Origin: Kitagawia praeruptora
Taxonomy: Eukaryota; Streptophyta; Magnoliopsida; Apiales; Apiaceae
Reading direction: 5' to 3'
Length of the DNA stretch: 64,000 nucleotides
NCBI GenBank assembly: GCA_037693485.1
Contig: CM075346.1
Span: 133,506,501-133,570,500 of the forward strand
The position numbers and the translations under genes are program-made. Shown one piece after another: positions 45,070 through 57,200 of the stretch (position 1 is its first letter; each line of letters opens with the position of its first letter). The notes beneath the pieces were generated by a model, which was not told where the DNA came from, ran no database searches, and saw nothing but the letters and a program-made list of their open reading frames with translations.

Positions 45070-45483
45070 TGTCAGGGAGATATTCAAATAAAATATGAAA
45101 ACTATTTTTGTAAATATAACGGATGAATTTTATTATTACAAAAATGTCATCCAAATTTTATACACAAAATGCTATCGATTTTAGGTAAGAAATCTAAAAT
45201 TAACTTTAAAAACATTTTTCTCTGTATAATATCATTGCCCATTTTTGCTTTTTATTTGTTGGTTATATTATTTGTAAACTAAATAAAAATAGTGAAGCAA
45301 GGTATTTTAATAAAAATACTCCGTAGTAAATAATTATTTACATAACAAAATAAATACCAAAAAATGTAAAAATAAATTTTAATATTTTTCCTAATTATAT
45401 TTCTACTCTTCTCTATTGGTATTTGGATTTTGGTATAGACCATGGAACATTAAAACTATGTTGCATCAGACAAAGATACAACA
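45070..45483 (+). promoter_or_regulatory. Upstream region of the PPR gene
   Basis: AT-rich spacer before the PPR start codon. No repeat or motif was singled out. Confidence 0.4.
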
Positions 45484-47499
45484 ATGAAAGTTGGAATCAA
45501 TGTAGTGAAGTGTAGATACATACACAGTTTATTAAAGTTCTCATCTTTAAGACACCATTCAGTTCATACACACAAGCACCATACAAATCCAAAATCTCCA
45601 CTTCAAAGAAAAAATCATACTTCTAACAGCACCCATGATCATATTAATGCAAACCCATTTGTTTTTTCACGCAAAAGTATTTATGATTACAATGTGAGGA
45701 TAAGTAATCTGGGTAAAAATGGGAAAGTTCAAGAAGCACGGAAGGTGTTTGATGTAATGCCTGAGAGGGATGTTGTTTCTTATACTTCAATGATTACTGT
45801 GTATCTAAAGCACAATGATCTTCCACGAGCTGAATCACTGTTTTTTTCGATGTCGGAGAAGGGGATTGTTGCAGAATCTGCGATGATTAGTGGGTATGCT
45901 AAGGCGGGTCGAGTAGAGGAGGCTCAGAAAGTGTTTGATGGAATGAAGGAGAGGAATGTGTTTTCTTGGACAAGTTTAATTTCTGGGTATTTTGGGATTG
46001 GGAGAGTTGGGGATGCTTGTCGGTTATTTGAGCAAATGCCGGAGAAAAATGTGGTGTCTTGGACTACGATGTTATTGGGTTTTGCTAATAATGGGTTGCT
46101 TGATCAAGCTAGGGAGATTTTTGACCAAATGCCGGTGAGAAGTGTGGTTTCTTGGACAGCAATGCTTAAGGCTTATGTTGATGATTGTAGAATTGTTGAG
46201 GCTCGGAAACTGTTTCATGAGATGCCACAACGTAATATATATTCTTGGAACGTAATGCTTCAAGGTACTTTGGAAGATGAGAGAGTAGATGAAGCTATTC
46301 AATTATTTAGTTCAATGCCTTCTAGGAATGCAGTTACTTGGACTACAATGGTAACGGGTTTGGCACGGAATGGGTCAGTTGAACATGCACGGAAATATTT
46401 TAACCAGTTGCCTAAGAAAGACATAGCTGCATGGAATGCAATGATTACAGCGTACTCTGATGAGGGCCTTATGGTTGAGGCAAGTGCGCTTTTTGATAAG
46501 ATGCCTGAAAGGGATATTACTACTTGGAATGCACTCATTGATGGCTATGCCAAAAGTGTCTTAGATGGGAAAGCATTCAAGCTCCTAGTTAATATGCTTG
46601 ATTGCCTCCATGTTAGACCAAATGAAACGACTCTCACTTCGGTATTGATATCATGCAAGGAAAACATTTCAGAGTTGTTGCAAGCCCATGCTCTTGTTAT
46701 ACGACTTGGGTTTGTTCAGTCAACTTCACTTATGAATGCTCTTGTTTCAATGTATTCAAGAATCGGGGATGTCAAGTCCTCTTGGTTGGCTTTCAATGAT
46801 CTTGAATTAAAGGATGTTGTGTCATGGACTGCAATGATACTATCGTATTCAATTCATGGATACGGTTTCCAATCTTTACAAGCATTTGCGCGGATGCTAC
46901 GGTCAGGAACGACACCGGATGACATCACTTTCGTTGGAGTTTTAACGGCTTGTAGTCATGCAGGTCTTGTCAATAAAGGTCAAAAGCTTTTTGACTCAAT
47001 GGGACATGCTTATGGATTGCAGCCGAAGGCTGTACACTATTCCTGTCTTGTTGATATCCTAGGCCGAGCTGGAAAAATTGAGCAAGCAACTAGGGTTGTT
47101 GATACGATGCCTCTGCATGAGCGAGATGGAGCAGTTTTAGGGGCACTGCTTGGTGCATGCAAACTACATGGCGATGTTGAAGTGGCCAATCGCATTGGAG
47201 AAGAGTTAATTGAACTTGAACCGGCTGAATCAGGAGGGTATGTAGTCTTGTCCAATGTCTTTGCTGCTTGTGGGAAATGGGATAAGTTTGCTCTCATAAA
47301 GAAGAAGATGAAGGATAGAAAAGTGAAAAAACTACCAGGTTTTAGTCAGATAGATGTGAAGGGTCAGTCCCATGTATTTTTGGTAGGGGACAAAAATCAT
47401 CCTGAAATTAAGCAGATATATACTATGCTAATAGAGAAGCTTCTACCTCTAATGCAAATAGATTACTCAAAGGAGGCAGATGCTATGTTATCATGTTAA
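45484..47499 (+). CDS. PLS-class pentatricopeptide repeat protein, E subgroup
   Basis: A single-exon gene of 671 codons, typical of plant PPR genes. The first 60 residues are basic and Ser/His-rich, as in an organelle presequence, probably mitochondrial. From about residue 62 onward there is a ladder of 31-36 residue repeats, visible as VVSYTSMITVYLK, VFSWTSLISGYFG, VVSWTTMLLGFAN, VVSWTAMLKAYVD and similar. After about residue 560 the E/E+-type extension ends with GFSQIDVKGQSHVFLVGDKN. No DYW deaminase domain follows. Such proteins bind specific organelle RNA sites and often take part in C-to-U editing or RNA processing, with a deaminase supplied by a partner. The target cannot be read here. 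It faces the ABCB gene tail to tail. Confidence 0.9.
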   Translation: MKVGINVVKCRYIHSLLKFSSLRHHSVHTHKHHTNPKSPLQRKNHTSNSTHDHINANPFVFSRKSIYDYNVRISNLGKNGKVQEARKVFDVMPERDVVSYTSMITVYLKHNDLPRAESLFFSMSEKGIVAESAMISGYAKAGRVEEAQKVFDGMKERNVFSWTSLISGYFGIGRVGDACRLFEQMPEKNVVSWTTMLLGFANNGLLDQAREIFDQMPVRSVVSWTAMLKAYVDDCRIVEARKLFHEMPQRNIYSWNVMLQGTLEDERVDEAIQLFSSMPSRNAVTWTTMVTGLARNGSVEHARKYFNQLPKKDIAAWNAMITAYSDEGLMVEASALFDKMPERDITTWNALIDGYAKSVLDGKAFKLLVNMLDCLHVRPNETTLTSVLISCKENISELLQAHALVIRLGFVQSTSLMNALVSMYSRIGDVKSSWLAFNDLELKDVVSWTAMILSYSIHGYGFQSLQAFARMLRSGTTPDDITFVGVLTACSHAGLVNKGQKLFDSMGHAYGLQPKAVHYSCLVDILGRAGKIEQATRVVDTMPLHERDGAVLGALLGACKLHGDVEVANRIGEELIELEPAESGGYVVLSNVFAACGKWDKFALIKKKMKDRKVKKLPGFSQIDVKGQSHVFLVGDKNHPEIKQIYTMLIEKLLPLMQIDYSKEADAMLSC

Positions 47500-48631
47500 T
47501 ACTGATTAGCAAATTTTTGTGAAATTTTCTCAACACTTTGGTTGAACCGACTCACTTATGTGGAATTCATAGTTAGGTTGCATATAAGCTGGAGATCAGT
47601 GGCAATATGTTTTTTGCGACCTTAACTTTTTTTTTTTTCCATTTAAAAATGGCCGTCCGAGAAAAATTAACACCAGAGACCCCTAATCAGCTAATCTTTG
47701 TACATCAGGGGACCTTTACAAGTAAAATTGAGTTCAAATCGGAGTACTAAACCCGACACCAGAAATCACCAAAACACGGGTGTTTACGCAAGGATAGTTG
47801 CCCCCAAAAAGGTTCTTGCCAAAAAAAAATTGAACAATTAACCTCAAACTCTTAACCACTTTATTATACATATCGCACCACAACCACCAAGTCAACTCCA
47901 TGGGGTTTCCTAATTCTTTTTACCTGCTTCATAGGAGTAAAGAATCCGCACTGCATTGTGGAGTATTCTTTTTTCCTAAAACATAACTTTGAGAAGATAA
48001 ATGTACAACAGAGGTGTCAACTGAAATTTAATCAACTTCCAAATATAACCTTTTCAATTTACATTACAAAACTGCTTCGACTATAATTTACAACAAAGAT
48101 AATCTATAACGAGAAGCCTATATTCCAAATCTGCATAAATATTAATAATAATAAAAAAAGAACCTGCCGAAGAAAAGTCTACTCATTATACACAAGAGAA
48201 CTACAACTATCTGCCTTTCCTCCTCTTGAAAGCTTCCCTTTTGCACCAACTGAAGAATGAAGTCGCTAGAAGATAGCAAGCAGAGAGCAAATGCACTGTA
48301 ATGGAACACATCACACACTTCGAAAATACAACATAACACCTCTTCCTGTGACTACTACAGCTAACTGTATAAAAAATGGGGACAAAGCACATTAATAATG
48401 CTAGTGTCCAGAAGAATATACATCTACCTATATATAGCCCACCCCAAGCCTTAAGCTCACAGAACCCTGACAAATTCTAGCCCTCGTATCTCAGTTTGCA
48501 CAAGGTCATACTCCTAGGCAGCGAAAATTGGTGTTTTTGTCGTCTATGTTGTCAAATTTTGAAAGACATGTGATAGTAACACTTGATCAAAGGATAAGAA
48601 AGGAAAGTCACTGTACAATCACAAAGTCTAC
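47500..48631. other. Convergent intergenic region between PPR and ABCB genes
   Basis: Both genes transcribe into this stretch, so it holds two 3' UTRs. No ORF or repeat with support was seen. The small minus-strand ORFs at 48,142-48,473 lack family features. Confidence 0.5.
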
Positions 48632-51600
48632 TTATATTAGTCTACGCTGCCTCATACCCTTTCCAAAGTGAGGCTGCATTAACCGAACATACAATCCATT
48701 CTTCGCCATCAACATATCATGGCTCCCTTCCTCAACAATCCGTCCTCCGTTCAGTACAACGATGTTGTCAACATGTCTCATCATAGCTGCTCTATGTGCT
48801 ATGAGAATGGTGGTTTTGTTACCCATGACTAGTGTATCAAGTGCCTCCTGAACAACTCGGCTTGACTCGGACTCGATAGATGAGCTTGCCTCATCCAATA
48901 ACAAAATGGGAGCATTCTTTAACACAACACGAGCAATTGCAATTCTTTGTTTCTGTCCGGGGGTCAGATCCACGCCTCTCATCCCCACATGTGTGTCATA
49001 ACCATGAGGTAAACTGCTTATAAAATGGTGAGCATTTGCTATTCTTGCCGCTTCTTTTATCTCAGCTTCACTCGCATTATGCCTTGCATAAATAATATTT
49101 TCCTTCACTGTGGTTGAGAATATAATTGGTTCTTGTTGAACAACACCCAGGTGATTGCGCAACCATCGCAAGTTATATACTTTTAAATCTCTGCCGTCTA
49201 AAAAAACCTGACCAGCAACTGGATCATAAAATCTCTCGATCAAAGATAGTATGGTGCTCTTTCCAGACCCTGAAACTCCAACTACTGCAACAGTTTGCCC
49301 GCCATTAACTTTGAGATTAAAATTGCTCAACACCAAGACTTCTTGCCGTGTTGGATATGAAAAGTCAACATTTTTTAACTCCAGACTACCATAAACATTT
49401 GGAGGTTTCATTGCTGAGCTATCGTCAGGGTCAATCTTCGGAATTCGATCAATGATTTCGAATACAGAAATCAAAGATTTCCTTCTTTTAAGTATATAAG
49501 GAGCCAAGCCAAATGGCTCCACGAGAGCAAATGTGGCAAAAGAGAACACCATATACTCCTTAAGAGCAGTTTGGAGACTTGTGTAGTTTTTTTTAATGGA
49601 TACTGCAGTGTACCAGAGAAGACATGCATTGCATGCAAATAGAAGAAACTGTGAAAAACCGAAAGCAAGGCCAATAGCCATTCCATGTAGGAAGCTTTGT
49701 TTGAATATTTTCCGCAGTTGCGTTCTATAGAGCTCCATCACCTTGTTGCCAGCACAGAAAGCCACGACAGTGTATATATTTCTAACCGAATCTTCAAGGA
49801 CCAAAGATGCCTTCCTGTGCATCTCTTGTATACCCTTTGAGAATCCAGCAAGCCACATTTTCTGCAAATTGAGATTTGAAAGTTCTCAGGGTTCAGATTA
49901 CATAGATTAGTGAAGCATAAATTAATTCTGGAGCAGAAAGAAATATTATTATCACAAAAGTTATTAAATTCTGCGGACAATTAGATAGCTAGGTTAGATA
50001 CCAAAAAAAAAAAAAAAAAAAAACATAGCAACAGAGTGTGCTATTGCATGTCGTTCAACTTGCATGAAGACTTCAAGATGATAAGAACTAAATAAAACTC
50101 TTTGCATATCCATAATGAGGTAGTGATATATGTTAGTAAATCCAATGACATGACAGAGATTATCAAGCTTTAGCTAGCTGATCTAAAAATGGTGTCACCA
50201 AAACAACAGACATTTAAGATGCTGTGTTTGCTAAGGGTGAATGAAAATGGGAAGGAATTGAATGAAACTTGTACTATTTAATGGGTAATTATTTATTTTT
50301 TTAAGTCCTTCCTCCATTCTCCTTCCTACTCATTTTCCTAACGAACTTTATCATGCCTCGGTGAACTTTTTACCTCAACAACTCTGGGAAGAAAAGTAAA
50401 GGGAAAACACCAAAAAGAGGGTCTATGTAGTTAGTACAACAATATATGTACTAACAGCATAAAGAAATATCTACTATCATGCTTCCAAGAAGATAATTTA
50501 AGTTTCCCTTAATACAAGAAAATCATTTTAATGATAATTAAAAATTACATTACCACTATAAATCTACATGATTTCCATTTAAGTCCAAGAAGCCACATTT
50601 TTTTAGAAATATAGCAAATAATTATCACAAGACAAAAAGGCGACATAAACAGACAAAAGCAACACCCACTATAATGGCAGCCAGAAACAAAGAAATCTAT
50701 CCCGCATATCACAAGACAAAAAGGCATGCCAGGAAATAATTACTGCAGGCATGGGTTATAATTAAGAAACTTCTGTAATTATAAAAAATACAAATCCTTC
50801 AGTACAAAGAATAAAAAATTGTCTTACTAGATGAAGGTAAAAAAATATCAAGCAAACCTGAGCAATAGCTGAAATGGTTAATACAGGCAGTGTGCCCAAA
50901 GCTACAAGTGCCAGTCGCCACTCAAGTATCATCCCGATAAGAACAGCCACGATAATAGCGGCACTATCTTGAATAAATATAGAAACTCGATTGCTAAAAG
51001 CAGCTCTTACGAATGTAGCATCGTTTGCTAGACGCATGGACAAAGTATCAGCACTATTCTCTTCTTCATCAAACCATCCCACTTCATTGCGAAGCATTGC
51101 TGTCAGAGAGAATGAAATGGACTGAATAAATCCACCATAAAACACATCCAGAAGAAGAAAGCTTATGATAAATATACACAACTTGTAACATTAGGATCAG
51201 AAGAAGTTAACACATGCACTCATAATCAGAAGAACATGTCAACTAAATTGGGGAAAAGGAAAAGCTGTGGGAATCAAATACCTGAAAACATCATTCTCCT
51301 AATTCGTTCTGTCATTTTCTCACCCATTATACCAAAATAAAAGTGCTGCAGAAAATTGGCAACCACTGTAACTACACCCATGCAGGCAATTATTAAGCAC
51401 CATTTATCTACGTCCTCCCGAAAGTTGTGTTTTTCTTTATTATAATATGTGGTCACTATAAGTGCAATAACATAAGCAAGAAGAGGATTGAAGGAACCAA
51501 AGATAGCTGCCCCTATGCTTCCTAAAACAGCATAAAGCCATTCTGCTAAGCTAAGCTCTACAAGCCTCCAAAACGATGGTGTTCCTCGATGTTCTGCATC

Positions 51601-54206
51601 TTTGGCTTCTTTCATTTCCATTGGCAAGTCATCATATTCACTAAGTGGTCGACTAAAGGTTTGTGAATGGGATCGCTCGTTTTGTGGGTCAGATGTCAAA
51701 AGTGGTGAAACAGGGGACTCAGGATCAGAAGTATATGATGTGGGTCGATGTGCCGAATGGACATCAATCTTTGGCAAATCTGGTAGTCTCATTTCAAAAC
51801 TATCCTGTCTTCTCATTGATGGTTCCTTATCTGTCCCATCCATCGTAAAACCATTTTCAGCCATATGCTCTGGCGGAGGGCTCTGATTTCTTGGTGATTC
51901 ATGCGAGCTAAATGTACCATCTGGGGGCTGAAATGCATGGATAGCAGAAACTCTCTGTAGAGATGGTGATTTGGCCATTTTGGGAGATGATGGTTCTTGG
52001 AAGCTATGACTTGCTGAAGAATCTTTGTCAATTTGGAATGCTGTAGCCTCTTTGTAGTTTCTCTTGGGCATCCTGAAAGAACATTAGACATGATGAATAT
52101 GAAAATTATATGAACTGCTACTTGGTCAGATAAGTAGAACAAAAGTTTCCTCAACTATAATACCTCCTTGGTAATTTTGCAGCTTCTTCACATTTCAGAA
52201 GCTCTGCATATAAGCCATCCAAAGCTATCAATTCATCATGGGTACCCATTTCAACTAGTTGGCCTTCTTCCATCACAGCTATGTAGTCAGCATTTTTTAT
52301 TAAACTAAGCCGTCGAGCAATAATTATAGTTGATCGGCCTAACATGAGAAGATCTAAAGCCTCCTGAACAGATCTTTCTGCTTCAAAATCAAGCCCACCA
52401 GTAACCTCATCAAGAAGAAGAATAGATGGACTTGAAATAACTGCTCTGGCAACAGAAAGTTTTATTTTCTGTTCTTCTGTCAATGCCAATCCAGCCCTAC
52501 CGACCTGAAAACCAAGATTCTAAATATAGAAACATAGCCACAGAGGGATAAGGGGGAGAGGAGTGCTAAATTACGAAAGAGTAAGAAAGACTACAATTAA
52601 GATGCCTACCTGTGTATGGTATCCTCTTTCGAGTGAGCTGATGAAGGTATGAGCGTGCGCTACTTTAGCTGCTTCTTCTATCTGATCCATTGTAGCATCC
52701 CGCCCATAAGCAATATTGTCCCTAATGCTCAGACTAAGCAAGGCAGGTTCTTGAGTGACTAAACCAATCTGATTTCTTAGCCAGTCCAGCTTCAGATTCT
52801 TGATATTTTCCCCATCTAATAGTACTTCTCCTGCAACAGAAAATTTTAAAAAGAATATTACATGCAAAAATAATTAAAGAAGATCTAAAATTAATTAAGT
52901 GACACTTGCGGCCAACTATATTCAGATGCTAAGAATGACATACCTAATGTAGGATCATAAAAACGCTCCATGAGGGGTATAATACTGCTCTTTCCAGAGC
53001 CATTTCTGCCAACAAGGGCGACAGTCTTTTTAGCAGGAACAGTGAGGTAAAACCCACTCAAGATAGGGATTTCAGGCCGGGACAAATAGCTGAAATATAC
53101 ATTTCGGAACTCGATGTTTCCTTGTACAGAGGAAAGGGTATTTCCGTCATGGTTTACTGTGGAGGATGAGCGGCTGATCATTTCAAAAAGTCTATATGCA
53201 GCAATTCTACCTTGCTCAAATGAATAGAAATTTGTTGCAGCTTGATTAAGTCCCCTTTGAAAAAACAGCATACCCATATCAGAGTGACATAGTTATATAA
53301 GTCATGCCCAGGTAGGAATATAATCAATAAAAATAAACTTACAGGCCACTTAAAATGACAGCGAAAAGGGCTGTAACAATTTCACCGCCATGAGCTTTTC
53401 CATGTGTAATCAAGAACCTGCCTACCCAAAGTTGCAAAGCACAAGAGCAAATAGCAAGCCCGTATGTGAATCCCAGTCCAAGCCCTTGTACAAGACTTAT
53501 CAAAATACCATATCTAAGGGTAGCTTGTAGCGAAGTTGCGTATGAATATTTCGCTAATGTTTCATTTGTAAATGCATACAAGGTTCTAATGAATGAGACT
53601 GCCTGCGAAATTGAAACACCAAACGAAACAAAAATTTGCATGTTAAAAAGGCAAGAAACTATTTTGGGTGACAACCATAATCAAGGTTCTAATTTCACAT
53701 ACTTGGAAATAAATGTCTTCTGTTATTATTATCATGTATCATCACCTAATTACTTTATAATAGAATAGCCTCTTATCAACAGTAACAAGTTTTTAAATAT
53801 TATCTACCATCAGATTTAAGCAGTACAACATGCACAGTCCCACACAAATTTCAAAGTAAAAATGAATGAATATAACAGTTGAAGATTCAGGGTAGAAAGA
53901 TAAACTATACAGATTTCTACTTCTACATGAACAATCTGTATATACAAAATAAAACAAATCACTAAGAATACTGATAAGTAATTCAATTGAAGTGATTTTA
54001 GAGATCTAACAGTCTTGGGAATGGATCAAGGATGCATATAAATTCCATTAAGCAAAAAATAAATTTTATCACCAATGCCTATGGGTTACAAACTAAGAAG
54101 CACGGACTCAGATACGGCGACACGGGACACGGGTACGGGGACTCGGGGATTCGCCAATCATCGAAGAGTCTTGGATACTGGACTCGGCAAATAAAATAAT
54201 AATATA

Positions 54207-54244
<38 letters not shown>

Positions 54245-57200
54245 CATATATATATACATATTCATAAGTTCATAACAAGTAGGCCCGAGTCCAGGCCGAG
54301 TCCAACCACGTTTTCGTCTGGACTCTCCACCTGGAGAGTCGGGGCCGAGTCCAGCCGAGTCGGGGCCGAGTCGGCGAGTCGAAGAGTCGGACTCGCATAC
54401 GGTAATCAAAATGAAGAGTCCGTGCTTCCTAGGTTACAAATACAATGTCCTCTATTGATTTTGCTAGTTATCATTCTCTGGTTTTGAAGAAAGGATAGAT
54501 CATCAGCTACAGTATAGGGACTATCCAACACCATAAGTGCAATAAATAAACAAAATAATTTAAACTCATTAATCAATTCCTGATTTACCAGATAACTACA
54601 AAGAACAAATTCCAAGCCAATATTTTAATTTAACACAAGAAATAGATTTACCTAGATGGATATTAAAGGAGGGGAATGTAAGAAGTACTTAACCTGTTCT
54701 GCAATGCTAGCTGCTTCAGCATATGCATCTTGAATGTTTTCCGCAAGCCTATGCAGAAATATATTTGATATTCCTCCTGCAGCAACAATAAATGGGCCGG
54801 CAGCTAATGTAATTAATGCTATTTGCCAACAGTTGATAAATCCAATCACGAGACCACTGAAGAAGGTAGCCATGTTATGAATATAATTTCCTACCTGTTG
54901 TATGAAAAACTAATTAGCAAAAGAAAAGAGTATGCAGATGGAACATTAACTTATGTGGTAAGTATGCAAGTATTATGATACAAGGCATCAGCACCCTGAG
55001 TTGTACATTTCTCATTTTTTTCCCACTGAAGGACTGTGAAAAGCAGATTGAAAAAATATTCCTCGAGCTGCACTTACTTTTTCACTAAGAGCAGACTGGA
55101 TGAGCAACACATCACTTAATACTTGGCTCACAATGTCTCCATTATTCCCATAGGTATCAAAAAAACTCATATCTTGATTAAGCAGCACTTGAACATATCT
55201 TGACCTAATCACAGCAGTCTGACGTTCTCCGGTAAGAATCCAACATGACACCTCTACAAGACAACAGTTGAGTCAGATGTCCAAAAAGAGCATTACTTGC
55301 ACAACAGAGAAAGGAGTAACTATATCTTGTAACCGTGTATGTTGCTTACCAATCCAACCAGCAGCAAAAACACCCCCAGCAATATAAAGAATTGTTAAAG
55401 CAAGCTGCAAATATATAAAGCACATCAAGTCAATAATGTATCTCTGTTCTCAACTGGCCAACTGTGAACAAATTATAAATGGTTTCCACCAGAAAAGAAT
55501 TAAAAAAATGATCTCAGTTTTTATTTAACACAGTAAAATAGGACTAAGGTACAACCGTACAAACACAGACCATTATTCAAAGAGATATCAGATTTCGGTT
55601 CAGGTTCTATTATAGTCGCTAAGTTCGACAGTCTAAGACAGCGGTGGTCATATTGTGTCTGCAGTCTGCCTAACTTAATAAATAACAGAAAGAAACAAGA
55701 AAACTCGAAAAGACATGACGGTCAACATGGTATACTATAATCAATTTAATGGTCACACGCTACCAAAAGTGTGATTAAACATATAGAGATAATGAACCGC
55801 ATTGCCAACAAGATATTTTCATAAGTTCCACCAACTCTTTGTGTTTTCTTCTTTTTAGACAGACTGTATCTTAAGATACAACACCAGTTGCTATGAAATG
55901 AATCAAGCTCTATTCAGTAACCTGTCACCTACTACGCAGCTTGCAGCTGCTTTTTCTGAAAAAAGCCTACAAGAGGAAAGAAGTTTTGGTAGCTTAGTGA
56001 ACTGCTAAATACAACACTGCCAGGAATACCTCTGTTTCTAATACTGATTGCACTTGCCCACATTTTTTTGCACAAAGCCAAGAAGAGGCAACCCTCACTC
56101 CAATTATTAGTCGCTACCAGCACAAACTACAAGTCCCAAGTAATTGTAAGTTTTAGTCTCCTAATTAACCACACTTGATGTAACTTCTTTATTTTCTTCT
56201 CACTTCTACACTCCTTGTCCGGCTATAGAATTTTTCATATTTAGTATTTTTTTAATCATCTGCTTGCTGTCCAATACCAACATAATCTCCTAAATAATCA
56301 CACATTATATAGCTTCTTGTTTTTCTTCTCTTCAACAAATTACCTTCTTTCCCAATTATATAATTTTTCATATTTATTCTTCTTCCTATCACCTTCTTGC
56401 TACCCTCTCTCGAAATAAGAAACTATTAGATGATTATAGGCAGCTGGTCAAATATACATATTCACCTCGCAAAAAAGAAGCATATATATTATGGCATAAG
56501 TTTAGTGTAAACCACTTGATTGTTAGACCCATTAGACTATTGCAGTACATAGTGCAGAACAATAACAATGTATTTCTGACTTGCATAATATTATTCAAAA
56601 GTGCAGTACAATGAAACAAGTTCATTTTGACCATGAAAATTATCGGGAGAAGAGATTGTAGGTCTCCTGAGAAGAAACTGTCGATGGCCAGAGATATAAT
56701 ACATATAATGTATATAAATACAAAAAATAATACTGCAGTACATAGTGCAGAATAATGTATTTAATATACATGTGGTATAAGGGTCTAACATGTAAATGGT
56801 AACACTGAACATAACTCATTATATATTATATCTATTATCAATATTCCGCAAATTTTTCCAGTAAGAATTTTGTTTTCAACTCAGTTAACAAATTTAACAT
56901 ATTTTGTCTGTATGAACATAACCCATGTCCAAAACAATTGAGATGGCATTTACCAATGACCACTGTTAAGGAGACCTTTGCCTGAGAAGCCTTACATATT
57001 ATTTTGCTATGAGGCTAACATATATTAACGAAGAAACTTACCCTGAAGGAGAATAGTATTACCATTTCCCTTCACATGATCTAGCACAATCGACTTTCCA
57101 CTTCAGATTGACCCCATTATATTTCACAGAATTGCTATTTTCTTTGATAAATATTCACCTTACATTTAATAAGCATTTGAGTTAATTTTCTATATAAATC

